36,563 bases of DNA from Desulfuromonadaceae bacterium (lineage in GTDB: Bacteria > Desulfobacterota > Desulfuromonadia > Desulfuromonadales > UBA2294), in contig JAGXHN010000007.1 in assembly GCA_024636225.1 (NCBI GenBank), positions 1 through 36,563 on the forward strand, given 5' to 3'. The notes beneath the pieces are model-generated. The model did not search any database, was not told the DNA's origin, and saw only the letters and a program-made list of their open reading frames with translations. The translations under genes and the position numbers were made by a program. Positions 1 to 7,375 of this stretch are shown piece by piece. Position 1 is the stretch's first letter; each line of letters starts with the position of its first letter.

Positions 1-136
1 AGACAGGGGTAGAACGAACCATAACAAGCGGCCACTCCTGATGCGAAGGGGTAGAACGAACCAGAAGATAGATGGACGTAGCGGCAAGCAGGGCGACCGC
101 ACAAAGGCTCAATATCCATATTGAATTCAATCCCAT
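1..136 (-). CDS. N-terminus of an unidentified membrane-anchored protein (3' end outside window)
   Basis: This is the first 45 codons of a minus-strand gene that leaves the window. It starts at an ATG at 136, 15 bp after the stop of the preceding GT2 gene, so it is probably co-transcribed with it. The visible protein opens with a short polar stretch (MGLNSIW), then a hydrophobic helix of about 20 residues (6-27) that could be a signal anchor or uncleaved signal peptide. After it comes a segment in which the pentapeptide VRSTP occurs twice, 14 residues apart, because a 16-bp DNA direct repeat underlies it. The Shine-Dalgarno sequence is weak (AGCAGG). Nothing here identifies a family. Position after two glycosyltransferase genes suggests a cell-envelope or EPS role, which is inference only. 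Confidence 0.6.
   Translation of the reverse strand, partial: MGLNSIWILSLCAVALLAATSIYLLVRSTPSHQEWPLVMVRSTPV
6..63. repeat. 16-bp direct repeat, two copies 42 bp apart
   Basis: The sequence ggggtagaacgaacca occurs exactly at 6-21 and again at 48-63. The 42-bp period is a multiple of three, and both copies lie in the truncated minus-strand gene, giving VRSTP twice. It may be the edge of a longer coding repeat that continues outside the window. Confidence 0.7.
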
Positions 137-151
137 ATATCAACCTGCTAT

Positions 152-1285
152 TTATCGCTGCGAAGGTGCCCACATCACCATCCGATTGCCACTCAGATAT
201 CGCCACCAGGCGACCAGAATAGAGAGATTCACGGTCATAAAATAGAGGGGTATTTTCAGTAAAATCTGCGTCGGAGTCTCTCTCTGACGCCACGCATAAA
301 AAGCTGCGGCGTAAAAAGCCGCCTGTCCCAGAAACAGGAGTAAAAACAGACCTGAAGAGTTTATCAGCAGAAGGTTTGATATCAAGGCGAGCAACAAAAA
401 GAGTGGAACCAGCCAACGCAACAGTTTATGACAGAAAAATTGGTAGGCAAACAGCCCGTAACGAAGCGGATTCAAAAACTCAATATTAATGAAATAGACC
501 GTCATGCCACGTAAAACCGTCCGAACTTTTCGATCGAACTCTTTTTTATTATCAGAAACATCCTGGTAAATCCCGACCACTGCCGGATCGCTGACACCGC
601 GCAGACCGAGCTTCATACTGTTGAGCACGGTTCGAAAATCACTCTGCATCTCGGCAGAAAAGTCGGCACAAACCTTACGTCGTGCAGCAAAAAAAGAACC
701 GCTCAGGCCAACCAGTGAGTTAACCCGCGATTCGAGCCCTCGCAGCCACATCTCATAACGGACATAAAACCCCTCACCGCACGACTTGCCATCCTGGCCG
801 ACAATTCGATCAACACTGCTGACGCAGCCGACAGTCGGATCGGCGAAATTGGCTGCTATCGCCCGCAGGCCGTCGGGTAGGATAATCGTCGCGACATCGG
901 AGAAGGCTATGATGTCACCGGTCGCCACGGCCACCGCCTCGCGCTGGGCGTTCTCCTTACCGCCCCGCCGCCGAACCTCAAATAGATCAATGCCGCGATC
1001 AGCATACTCGCAAACAATGCTGTTGGTTGCATCGGTTGAACCATCGGAGGCGACCAGCACCTGCAGTCGGTTGCGCGGATAATCGATGCCCAGGGTGTTC
1101 TCCAACTTTTCCTGGATCCGCTTCTCTTCGTTATGGACAGTGATGATCAAGGTCATCAATGGCAGATAGTCACCTTTTGCGACAGCTTGAGAACGGAACA
1201 AAGAGACCACTTTGAGCGACAGCGGATAGCCGAAATAAGCCCAGAAAATCAGGAAGAGAGAACCGGTTAAAATAAGCGTCAACAT
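152..1285 (-). CDS. Membrane-anchored family 2 glycosyltransferase
   Basis: Predicted inverting GT2 enzyme (377 aa) adding a sugar to a lipid-linked or growing glycan at the cytoplasmic face of the inner membrane. An N-terminal membrane helix (2-22) precedes the GT-A domain. The start of that domain shows LIITVHNEE (46-54) and the nucleotide-binding DGSTD (81-85). The usual DxD metal site is the variant FSDVA (128-132), and SGSFFAARR (195-203) is the acceptor-side motif. RKVRTVLRG (252-260) resembles the basic (Q/R)xxR motif of processive GT2 enzymes. Hydrophobic segments at about 289-309, 312-332 and 344-362 anchor the C-terminus. The gene is 35 bp downstream of a GT4 gene and 15 bp upstream of a truncated membrane-protein gene, so it belongs to a small minus-strand group separate from the main operon. 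Substrate cannot be read from sequence. Confidence 0.88.
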   Translation of the reverse strand: MLTLILTGSLFLIFWAYFGYPLSLKVVSLFRSQAVAKGDYLPLMTLIITVHNEEKRIQEKLENTLGIDYPRNRLQVLVASDGSTDATNSIVCEYADRGIDLFEVRRRGGKENAQREAVAVATGDIIAFSDVATIILPDGLRAIAANFADPTVGCVSSVDRIVGQDGKSCGEGFYVRYEMWLRGLESRVNSLVGLSGSFFAARRKVCADFSAEMQSDFRTVLNSMKLGLRGVSDPAVVGIYQDVSDNKKEFDRKVRTVLRGMTVYFINIEFLNPLRYGLFAYQFFCHKLLRWLVPLFLLLALISNLLLINSSGLFLLLFLGQAAFYAAAFYAWRQRETPTQILLKIPLYFMTVNLSILVAWWRYLSGNRMVMWAPSQR

Positions 1286-1320
1286 GAAGACAATCCCCTT
1301 TGAAAAAGATAATTTGGAGC

Positions 1321-2412
1321 TCAGGCAAGAAGGTCACGGTAAATTTGGCAATAGTGTGCGCCCATGCTCTGCGCGGAAAACGAACCTCGGATTTTTTCAC
1401 GCGCAGCCTCGCCTATCCGTCTGCGAACTGTTGCATCGCGTAATTGCAAAAGTGGCTGAGCAAATGATTCCGGACGGCGGTCATTGACCAGAAAGCCGTC
1501 GACGCCGTCAGTAATGATCTCGCCGATGCCACCGACATTCGGTGCAACCACCGGCAGACCATACGCCATCGCCTCAAGGATGCTCATCGGGATCCCCTCA
1601 TGCTCGGATGTATTTAAATAGACGTTGATGCTGCTATAAAATTGATTGATATCATCCCGGTGCCCCGGCAGAGTGAAAACTCCTTCCAGCCGGAGTTGAT
1701 CGATCTTCTGCTCGATCTTCGACCGTTCCGGTCCCTCTCCGATCAGCTCAAAGCGGACAGCAGGCTCTTCCATAAACAGAGCGTTGGCGATCTCAACCAT
1801 TAGCGGAAAATCCTTGACCGGAAACAGCCGGCCGGCGGAGCCGACAACCAGAGAGTTCCCATCCACCTGCGGAGTGCAGGTTTTTGGGAGATTGATTCCA
1901 TTATTCACAACACAGACCCGTTCGGCGGGGATGCCGCAGTCGGCCTTTAAGTAGTCACTGATGTTGGCAGAAACCCCGACGACCTTGTCAAACCGGGTGC
2001 GTAGCAGCAACCGGTTAAACTCTGCAACCAGCCGCCCTTTTCTGAAACTTTGGTGTGAGCCGGTATCCGGCATGCCATGTTGTGTGGTCACCAAACGGAT
2101 TGGCCGACGACCACGACTCGCCAGATACGCCAGAATGTTTTCCTTATAACGATGGGAATGGATGATGTGGGGTTGGTGGCGGTTGAGTAAGCCGCGCGTA
2201 GTTGATAACAGCTGCAAAAAAGTACCAGTCCGCTCGGCAGCGACAGTCAGATCAACAGGTAATCTTCCGAGCTTATCCGCGAGAGTCCCTTCGTTCAAAA
2301 GATACACAGAGAGCTCAAGCTCCGGATAATCGAGCATCTCGCGTACCAGATTATAGGCCATCACCTCCGCGCCAGCCCAAAGGTCACCTGAAATAATATA
2401 TAAAACCCTCAC
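1321..2412 (-). CDS. Family 4 (GT-B) glycosyltransferase
   Basis: Retaining GT4-type glycosyltransferase of about 363 aa, likely cytoplasmic and acting on a nucleotide sugar. The N-terminal Rossmann half begins RVLYIISGDLWAGAE, with the glycine-rich acceptor loop. The C-terminal half carries GSAGRLFPVKDF (192-203), FELIGEGPE (222-230) and the E-x7-E signature EHEGIPMSILEAMAYGLPVV (271-290), all hallmarks of Glycos_transf_1 proteins. The start is ambiguous: a TTG at 2415 abuts a GGGGGA run, while the GTG at 2412 has it three bases upstream. I prefer the GTG, though neither spacing is ideal. The gene heads a GT4-GT2-membrane protein group with its own putative promoter upstream, apart from the main operon. 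Confidence 0.9.
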   Translation of the reverse strand: MRVLYIISGDLWAGAEVMAYNLVREMLDYPELELSVYLLNEGTLADKLGRLPVDLTVAAERTGTFLQLLSTTRGLLNRHQPHIIHSHRYKENILAYLASRGRRPIRLVTTQHGMPDTGSHQSFRKGRLVAEFNRLLLRTRFDKVVGVSANISDYLKADCGIPAERVCVVNNGINLPKTCTPQVDGNSLVVGSAGRLFPVKDFPLMVEIANALFMEEPAVRFELIGEGPERSKIEQKIDQLRLEGVFTLPGHRDDINQFYSSINVYLNTSEHEGIPMSILEAMAYGLPVVAPNVGGIGEIITDGVDGFLVNDRRPESFAQPLLQLRDATVRRRIGEAAREKIRGSFSAQSMGAHYCQIYRDLLA

Positions 2413-2454
2413 CAATCCCCCAGCGCGGCAAACAGCTCCACCATCTCAACTAAA

Positions 2455-2482
2455 ATTATTGTGACACAATATCGATACACAA
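2455..2482 (-). promoter_or_regulatory. Candidate sigma-70-type promoter with overlapping palindrome, upstream of the GT4 gene
   Basis: On the minus strand, TTGTGT (2482-2477) and AATAAT (2460-2455) are separated by 16 bp, about 45 bp before the GT4 start. The -10 box matches consensus at five of six positions, the -35 at only three. A perfect 11-bp palindrome TTGTGACACAA (2459-2469) overlaps the -10 edge and spacer and could be an operator. The sequence is visible; the function is inferred. Confidence 0.3.
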
Positions 2483-2513
2483 AATTCTACTTACCAATTA
2501 ATAAATATACTTT

Positions 2514-2653
2514 GTAACTATTCAGCACCTGCGAAAAAGTTGTCATTCCCGAGGGGGTAATTGGGAATCCAGCTTTTTAAGCTATGGATCCTTTGATAGA
2601 ATCATTCCGGAATGACAGATTTCTTATAATTCTTAAGAGTACTGAATAGTGAC
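2514..2653. repeat. Nested inverted-repeat element (MITE/REP-like)
   Basis: This 140-bp intergenic block has two nested inverted repeats. The outer arms are gtaactattcagcac (2514-2528) and gtactgaatagtgac (2639-2653), complementary at 13 of 15 positions. The inner arms are tgtcattcc (2541-2549) and ggaatgaca (2609-2617), a perfect 9-bp pair. No transposase ORF lies inside. The layout suggests a small non-autonomous mobile or REP-type dispersed palindrome. It lies between the stop of the VWA lipoprotein gene and the GT4 promoter region and could also form a transcript hairpin. Whether it is dispersed in the genome cannot be judged from this window. Confidence 0.5.
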
Positions 2654-2727
2654 TACACTTTATCTATATTTATTAGACAGTTTGCTAACGGCAAATGCAC
2701 CGAAACAGGCAACACCACTCCTGGCAG

Positions 2728-4047
2728 CTAAGGACAGGGAACAATGGTACGAGAATCTTCGCCGCTATTCCCATTGGCCAGCCTCACCGCAACATTCAAG
2801 ATAGCAGAAACGCCCGAAGCGAAGACCGAATCGCAGGTCAGCAGATATTGGTCAACGAACAGGGTCTGCGCCAGTTGCTGATAGATTGTATTTAAATCAT
2901 CCGCCATCACGGTATCGAAATACTGGCCGCCGGTCTCGGTCGCCAACAAATCAAGGAGATCGTTATTCAGATCGGTGAGCTGCTCGGCAATCCCGATAGG
3001 AAAGACATGAACCCCTTGCGCCACAGCGTAGTTTCTTGCTTCAACATAACTGTAAATGGATGGATTATCGGGTTCATTGGTACCGTCAAAACCATCTGAC
3101 AACAGAATCAGGATGCGACGATCTTTAGACCGGGACGACAAATCATCCACAGCTTGATAGATCGCATCGTTAAGCCTTGTGCCTCTCCCCCTATCCCACG
3201 ACTCTAAAACTTTTGCGATCAGAACCTCTTTGCCGGCAGCAGTACCTGCTCTGAACGGTTGCACAACTTCGACCACCGAATCGAATTTAACGATTTGCGC
3301 CTCATCGTTAGCACTGAGGTGATTGATGAAAGTGATCACGCCCTCTTCCATCCCCGCCTGAACATCCAGATGATCAGTGATGCTGCCACTGTAATCCATG
3401 ACCAATGCAACAGACAGCGAGGTGTTGACAAAGTCCAGCGTTTTAACCACGGGAATTTCAGAACCAACCGTGAGGGAGAAGCTGTCGGGCAGCAAACCGG
3501 CAATCGGATAACCGAGCTGATCCGCAACAGAAAGGTAGATGGAGAGTTTAGTAGAAGGGCAGGCATCAATTTCAACCCGATTTATCTGTAGTGTCGGCAC
3601 GAGAACAGCTACCCCGGTCCCTGTAAACTCGATAACCATTACTGAATTCCCCGGATCATTCGAACTGACAGAGAGAGTACCGCTATAATCCCCAGCCGCG
3701 GTCGGCGAAAAACCGACCGCAATCGCGCAACTGCCACCGGCAGCGACTGTCGGTGTTGTTGACCCGCAAAAATTAGATCCGCTGGTCACATCAAGTGTGA
3801 AACTGTCGCCGACTAATGCAATATTTGAAATCTGTAGAGTGGCATTACCACTGTTGGAAAGAGTGACTACTTTTGCTGCGGGAAAATTACCGAAAGTAAC
3901 GCTGCCAAAATCATAGGCCGTTAGAGAACCTTGTAAAACCGGAGTCCCAGAAGTAGATGCCTCACCACCACCGCCGCCACAACCTGACAACATTATAGCA
4001 ATAAGGGAAAAAGCTAAACTCCATCGACTCCAGCCTGATTTCAACAT
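2728..4047 (-). CDS. VWA-domain lipoprotein with choice-of-anchor D domain
   Basis: Predicted cell-surface or periplasmic lipoprotein of 439 aa. The start is the ATG at 4047, because GGAGGTG sits six bases upstream; an in-frame ATG at 4074 lacks a ribosome binding site. A signal sequence ends in the lipobox LSGC (Cys23), followed by a polyglycine linker. Residues about 45-146 form an immunoglobulin-like choice-of-anchor D (HYDIN-type) domain, with the typical FSPTAAGDYSGTLSVSSNDP stretch. Residues about 212-381 are a von Willebrand factor A domain with an intact MIDAS: DYSGS (218-222), the GT of GRGTRLND (Thr290) and LSDGFDG (Asp318). Such domains bind ligands through a divalent metal. It is transcribed alone on the minus strand, with about 730 bp of AT-rich DNA upstream. 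A role in the extracellular matrix beside the EPS locus is inference. Confidence 0.88.
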   Translation of the reverse strand: MLKSGWSRWSLAFSLIAIMLSGCGGGGGEASTSGTPVLQGSLTAYDFGSVTFGNFPAAKVVTLSNSGNATLQISNIALVGDSFTLDVTSGSNFCGSTTPTVAAGGSCAIAVGFSPTAAGDYSGTLSVSSNDPGNSVMVIEFTGTGVAVLVPTLQINRVEIDACPSTKLSIYLSVADQLGYPIAGLLPDSFSLTVGSEIPVVKTLDFVNTSLSVALVMDYSGSITDHLDVQAGMEEGVITFINHLSANDEAQIVKFDSVVEVVQPFRAGTAAGKEVLIAKVLESWDRGRGTRLNDAIYQAVDDLSSRSKDRRILILLSDGFDGTNEPDNPSIYSYVEARNYAVAQGVHVFPIGIAEQLTDLNNDLLDLLATETGGQYFDTVMADDLNTIYQQLAQTLFVDQYLLTCDSVFASGVSAILNVAVRLANGNSGEDSRTIVPCP

Positions 4048-4778
4048 CGCAACACCTCCAAAGGGCCCCTCCAATGGATATTTTCAACTTCAAAATCTTT
4101 TTACAATTAAACAAGGAGCTTGCAAAACAAAACAACAATTTTGGTCAGCATTCATTGATTAGAGCTAACCATATAAATCGCACTCTGCAACCAGATAAAG
4201 CATTATATTTCAATAAATTAGGAGAACTGAAGCACTCTGGAAGTTAAAAAACCATTCCCAAATCGTTTGATGCAAAATATCGGGACCATTTACAGCCTTT
4301 GAATTTGACCTGGATTTGCAATAGCGGACGCAAATGAATTAAAATGCCCTTATTATTTAGATACTTAGACAAAAAAAGCAGATTTTATGTGGTGGGTTGA
4401 CGCATCAACTGTGACAATTTATGTGCATCCAGAGATGGTCCTCACTCTGCCAAGAAGGGATGAAGCAAATCTCAAAAGAAAGAAGCCAATGATATCGACC
4501 AGATATCAATTGGCCATGAAAAGTTGGCATAAATACAGCAATGAATGGAGTCGTTACTGGATTACAAAAATGAATTTCGGCTCCAAATCAATTGTTTATG
4601 AATTATATTTAGGATATTAACCTGATGGCAAACGGAAATTTCAGTGACCTCTGTGATCTTGACAATTATTTTGTCGTCAATATCATCACTGAACTTCATG
4701 AAGCACAAACCTTAACCCGAATCGAAAGGACAGCCGAAAACGATCCTCTCTCACTGCGAAATCGGACAACAAACCAAA
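4048..4778. other. AT-rich divergent intergenic region with two small doubtful ORFs
   Basis: This stretch of about 730 bp separates the minus-strand VWA lipoprotein from the plus-strand secreted protein and is visibly richer in A+T than the flanking genes. It holds a 77-codon plus-strand ORF (4387-4620) and a 57-codon one (4625-4798). Neither has a Shine-Dalgarno sequence, and I recognise no family in either. The second overlaps the start of the next gene in another frame. A weak promoter-like pair TTGCAA (4316-4321) and TAAAAT (4340-4345) precedes the first. No tRNA, hairpin terminator or transposase remnant is evident. The region could carry regulatory sites for both divergent genes or be a decayed gene remnant. 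Confidence 0.5.
4659..4686 (+). promoter_or_regulatory. Candidate sigma-70 promoter for the secreted IPT/lectin-like gene
   Basis: A perfect TTGACA (-35, 4659-4664) is followed after 16 bp by TATCAT (-10, 4681-4686; four of six consensus). This would give a leader of about 85 nt before the ATG at 4779. It is the best plus-strand promoter match seen in the intergenic region, but it is based on consensus only. Confidence 0.4.
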
Positions 4779-5990
4779 ATGGCAAATTCAATCTGTAAAA
4801 AATATTGGACTTCATTTTTTTTAGTATCGACACTCTTCATGTTTGTCTTTGCATCGAATGCTCTTGCGACACCAAGTATCGTCAAACCGACCGGTGTTAT
4901 GCTGGATGGTGAAAGCATCACGGTCGTCGGCAGTGGCTTTGGCTCCAAATTTCCGGCAGCACCGATATTGTGGGAGACATTTGATAAGGGCGTAAATGGA
5001 GGGAACCTCTCCACAAACCCCAATTGGATCTCGTATAGCGGTACAGGTGCAACCTACTCAGCAACCAAAGCATATGGGGGCAGTGGCCTTGCTGCCCACA
5101 ACCAGATCGTATATCCCGATGCGGAGATGGTAGGATTTCGCACGAATGCGTTTGTATTCCCGGCAACCGACGAACTCTACTATTCGTTTATGTCCAGCTA
5201 CTCCGGGACCGGGGCTGGTGGAGATATCTACAAAAATGGCCGAATCAACACCGGAACCTCCGGCTCCGCCCTCTATTCAGGAGACGGGATGATTTCCATC
5301 TCTGATAATTATCTGTTTTATCGCCCGGGGAGTGCAAGCGTATACCCGACCGGGAGAGGGTTCTCGTTTGACCTCGCAAATAGCAACTGGCAACGTCATC
5401 AGATGTACGGCAAACTATCCACCCCGGCTGGAGCTGCCAATGGCGAGATCTGGGTTCAGGTTGCAACAGAAAACAAATCGTACCCCAACATTGTTACGCG
5501 GGACTCGGGGTATTCGTTCCAATATCGCAGCATCATCTTGGGTCTCATGATGGCCAACATTGAAGCTGGAGACTCGCACCACATGTATGTCGATGATGTC
5601 TATATCGACAATACTCAGGCACGAATAGAATTTTGTGATGCACCAACCTGGTCGAACCGGGCAGAGTGTGATCCTCAAATCCCGGTCGCATGGTCTGACT
5701 CTGCAATCACCGCTACCGTCAATCAAGGGGCATTCGCTATCGGCGATACAGTCTATATTTATGTCGTGGATGCCAGTGGAAAGGTGAACAGCAGTGGGGT
5801 TCCAATCGTTATTGGCGGGACTTACGGCAGCAACAGTGTTGAGCCTCCCATTAATATCGATCCCCCAAGCACCATCGATCCCCCAAGCACCATCGATCCC
5901 CCAAGCACCATTGATCCTCCAAGCACTATCGATCCCTCAAGCAACATCGAGCCCCCGAAAAATTTACGTCTGGTCACAACATTGAATTAA
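4779..5990 (+). CDS. Secreted IPT/lectin-like protein with C-terminal IDPPST repeat
   Basis: Exported 403-aa protein and the only credible plus-strand gene in the window. A signal peptide (1-30) ends with the signal peptidase I site NALA before Thr31. An IPT/TIG-like strand pattern follows (SITVVGSGFGSKF, 46-58). The middle (about 60-285) is beta-rich and resembles a concanavalin-type lectin/glucanase fold, with HHMYVDDVYID at 267-277. A second IPT-like segment (about 297-347) has AWSDSAITATVNQGAF and DTVYIYVVDASG. The tail is a proline-rich repeat of IDPPST units (360-389) ending in PPKNLRLVTTLN, which resembles the first strand of a fibronectin III domain that then stops. There is no PEP-CTERM tail, so exosortase sorting is not supported. 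The ATG lacks a clear ribosome binding site. A role as an EPS matrix or carbohydrate-binding protein is inferred from fold and position. Confidence 0.8.
   Translation: MANSICKKYWTSFFLVSTLFMFVFASNALATPSIVKPTGVMLDGESITVVGSGFGSKFPAAPILWETFDKGVNGGNLSTNPNWISYSGTGATYSATKAYGGSGLAAHNQIVYPDAEMVGFRTNAFVFPATDELYYSFMSSYSGTGAGGDIYKNGRINTGTSGSALYSGDGMISISDNYLFYRPGSASVYPTGRGFSFDLANSNWQRHQMYGKLSTPAGAANGEIWVQVATENKSYPNIVTRDSGYSFQYRSIILGLMMANIEAGDSHHMYVDDVYIDNTQARIEFCDAPTWSNRAECDPQIPVAWSDSAITATVNQGAFAIGDTVYIYVVDASGKVNSSGVPIVIGGTYGSNSVEPPINIDPPSTIDPPSTIDPPSTIDPPSTIDPSSNIEPPKNLRLVTTLN
5856..5963 (+). repeat. 18-bp coding tandem repeat (IDPPST), about six units
   Basis: Units of the form atcgatcccccaagcacc begin at 5856, 5874, 5892, 5910 and 5928, with a sixth degenerate unit at 5946-5963. 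The first three are identical; later ones carry single-base changes. It encodes a proline-rich stalk at the C-terminus of the secreted protein. Near-identity suggests recent slippage or recombination, so copy number may vary between strains. Confidence 0.9.
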
Positions 5991-6063
5991 GGGACAAAGG
6001 TCAAACCCCGGTTAAATAACGAACTGCATCGATAAAAAGCAGGGAGGGGTAACTTGAGATCGT

Positions 6064-7371
6064 TCATTTAGGGATATTAGAAATGAAATATCTGAGTTTA
6101 CCATTTTTTTCCGGGGGGATTTTAGCGAAGAGAGTAAAGCGAATATCCATATCAGGGCCGAGCTGCTTGCGCAAGCGCAGCTTAATGAACTCCTCGCGGA
6201 GAACAGACCATTCTTGACCGGGCACTATCTGTATCTCAAGGTTTGAGGGACTATGCTGGATCGCCCTGAATTCCTGGGCAGAGCCCTTGAGAACATAAGC
6301 GAGGACTGTGGCATAAACAACTGTCCCGTCAGGACAGATAATCTGATCGTTAGCACGCCCCTTTCCGAGTTCCATGCGCGGAAAGGGGCGGCCGCATGAA
6401 CAGTCACCAGCCTCTAATCGCGCCATATCACCGATGCGGTATCTTAGAAAAGGGACTGAACGGCTATTGAGCTCAGTGACCAACAGGTGGCCATATCCGT
6501 CGGGATCGGGTTCTTCGACCTCCAGATAGACTGTCGGCATAACATGCATGCAGCCATCTTCGCATTCAAAACCAATAATGCCGCTCTCCGTTGAACCGTA
6601 TTCGTTAACCACGCGGCAACCAAACACTTCGGATATTTTTTCGCGCTGATGTGGAAAAATCATTTCACCGGTACAAATAGCCAGCGCAATGCCAAGACCC
6701 CGCCCTTTTTTCCCTGCCTGTTCCACATATAAAGCGAACTGATACAATGCGTTCGCATAAGAATAAAAATATCGGGGTCTGAAGGCCTGAAGAGTGGCGA
6801 AATATTTTGCATAGAGTTCACGATTACAATGAAAAACAGACAGCCGTTTTCGCCCGAGCAGTCTGTCTTTTACCTTTTGCGCGAATAACCCTTTTGTCGT
6901 CAGTGCGCTCCCCCACAAACGCGCTTGTTTATCACCAACTCTCACGCCATGCCATCCATAAACCCGGTGCATCACCGCATCCATATACCCCGAAGCGTTC
7001 CGATCCTTTGGAAAAACAAAAGGGGTTCCAGTTGTCCCGCTGGTGGAGCGCCAGGAGACCTGACTCTTGTCATCCAAAAAATCATTCAATTTTGGAATCA
7101 TCAAATGACGATCGACCACCTGGAAATCTTCCGGATTTAACCTGCCACCGCTCACCCGGGAAAACGGGCGCGATCTATCGTCACGATAGAAAGGGGTGTT
7201 GGCTTGAACATAGTGCACCAGCTCGTAGAACTTTTCCGACTGGTAGCTCCGAAACGCCTCCTTACTCAAATGCTCCGTCTCCTTAATCTCCCGAATATTC
7301 GGATAGACCGCTTCACCCCGAATTTTATAGGCCATTTCAAGAACATTTCGCCTTAAGTAAGATCCAAACAT
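6064..7371 (-). CDS. PaaK/CapK-like adenylate-forming ligase
   Basis: Member of the phenylacetate-CoA ligase/CapK branch of the adenylate-forming superfamily (435 aa, normal length). It would activate a carboxylic acid with ATP; CapK-type members occur in many capsule and EPS clusters, where their substrate is unknown. Visible motifs are the phosphate loop RSTSGTTGTP (108-117), NEYGSTESG (256-264), which binds the adenylate, and FLRYRIGDM (309-317). A cysteine group (Cys270, Cys274, Cys324, Cys326) could bind a metal, as in some PaaK-like proteins. The ATG at 7371 has AGGA nine bases upstream, inside the end of the CapA gene only four bases away, so the two are likely translationally coupled. 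This is the last gene of the long minus-strand operon and converges on the secreted-protein gene. Confidence 0.87.
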   Translation of the reverse strand: MFGSYLRRNVLEMAYKIRGEAVYPNIREIKETEHLSKEAFRSYQSEKFYELVHYVQANTPFYRDDRSRPFSRVSGGRLNPEDFQVVDRHLMIPKLNDFLDDKSQVSWRSTSGTTGTPFVFPKDRNASGYMDAVMHRVYGWHGVRVGDKQARLWGSALTTKGLFAQKVKDRLLGRKRLSVFHCNRELYAKYFATLQAFRPRYFYSYANALYQFALYVEQAGKKGRGLGIALAICTGEMIFPHQREKISEVFGCRVVNEYGSTESGIIGFECEDGCMHVMPTVYLEVEEPDPDGYGHLLVTELNSRSVPFLRYRIGDMARLEAGDCSCGRPFPRMELGKGRANDQIICPDGTVVYATVLAYVLKGSAQEFRAIQHSPSNLEIQIVPGQEWSVLREEFIKLRLRKQLGPDMDIRFTLFAKIPPEKNGKLRYFISNIPK

Positions 7372-7375
7372 CTGT

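Noticed and set aside
4387..4620. 77-codon plus-strand ORF in the intergenic region
   Set aside because: No Shine-Dalgarno sequence, no recognised family and AT-rich composition; noted in the intergenic entry, not called as a gene.
4625..4798. 57-codon plus-strand ORF overlapping the secreted-protein start
   Set aside because: No ribosome binding site, a different frame from the next gene, and no recognisable domain; could be a relic but cannot be supported.
5856..5963. CRISPR-like array of short repeats
   Set aside because: The units are directly contiguous 18-mers without spacers, in frame within a coding sequence.
5947..5990. PEP-CTERM sorting signal at the end of the secreted protein
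   Set aside because: No PEP motif, hydrophobic helix or basic tail; the protein ends soon after the proline repeat.
5991..6063. Bidirectional terminator between the convergent genes
   Set aside because: Only a short CTGC/GCAG pairing with an 11-nt loop and no adjacent T tract; not convincing.
6807..7286. 159-codon plus-strand open frame
   Set aside because: Antisense to the PaaK/CapK-like gene; low-complexity composition and no motif.
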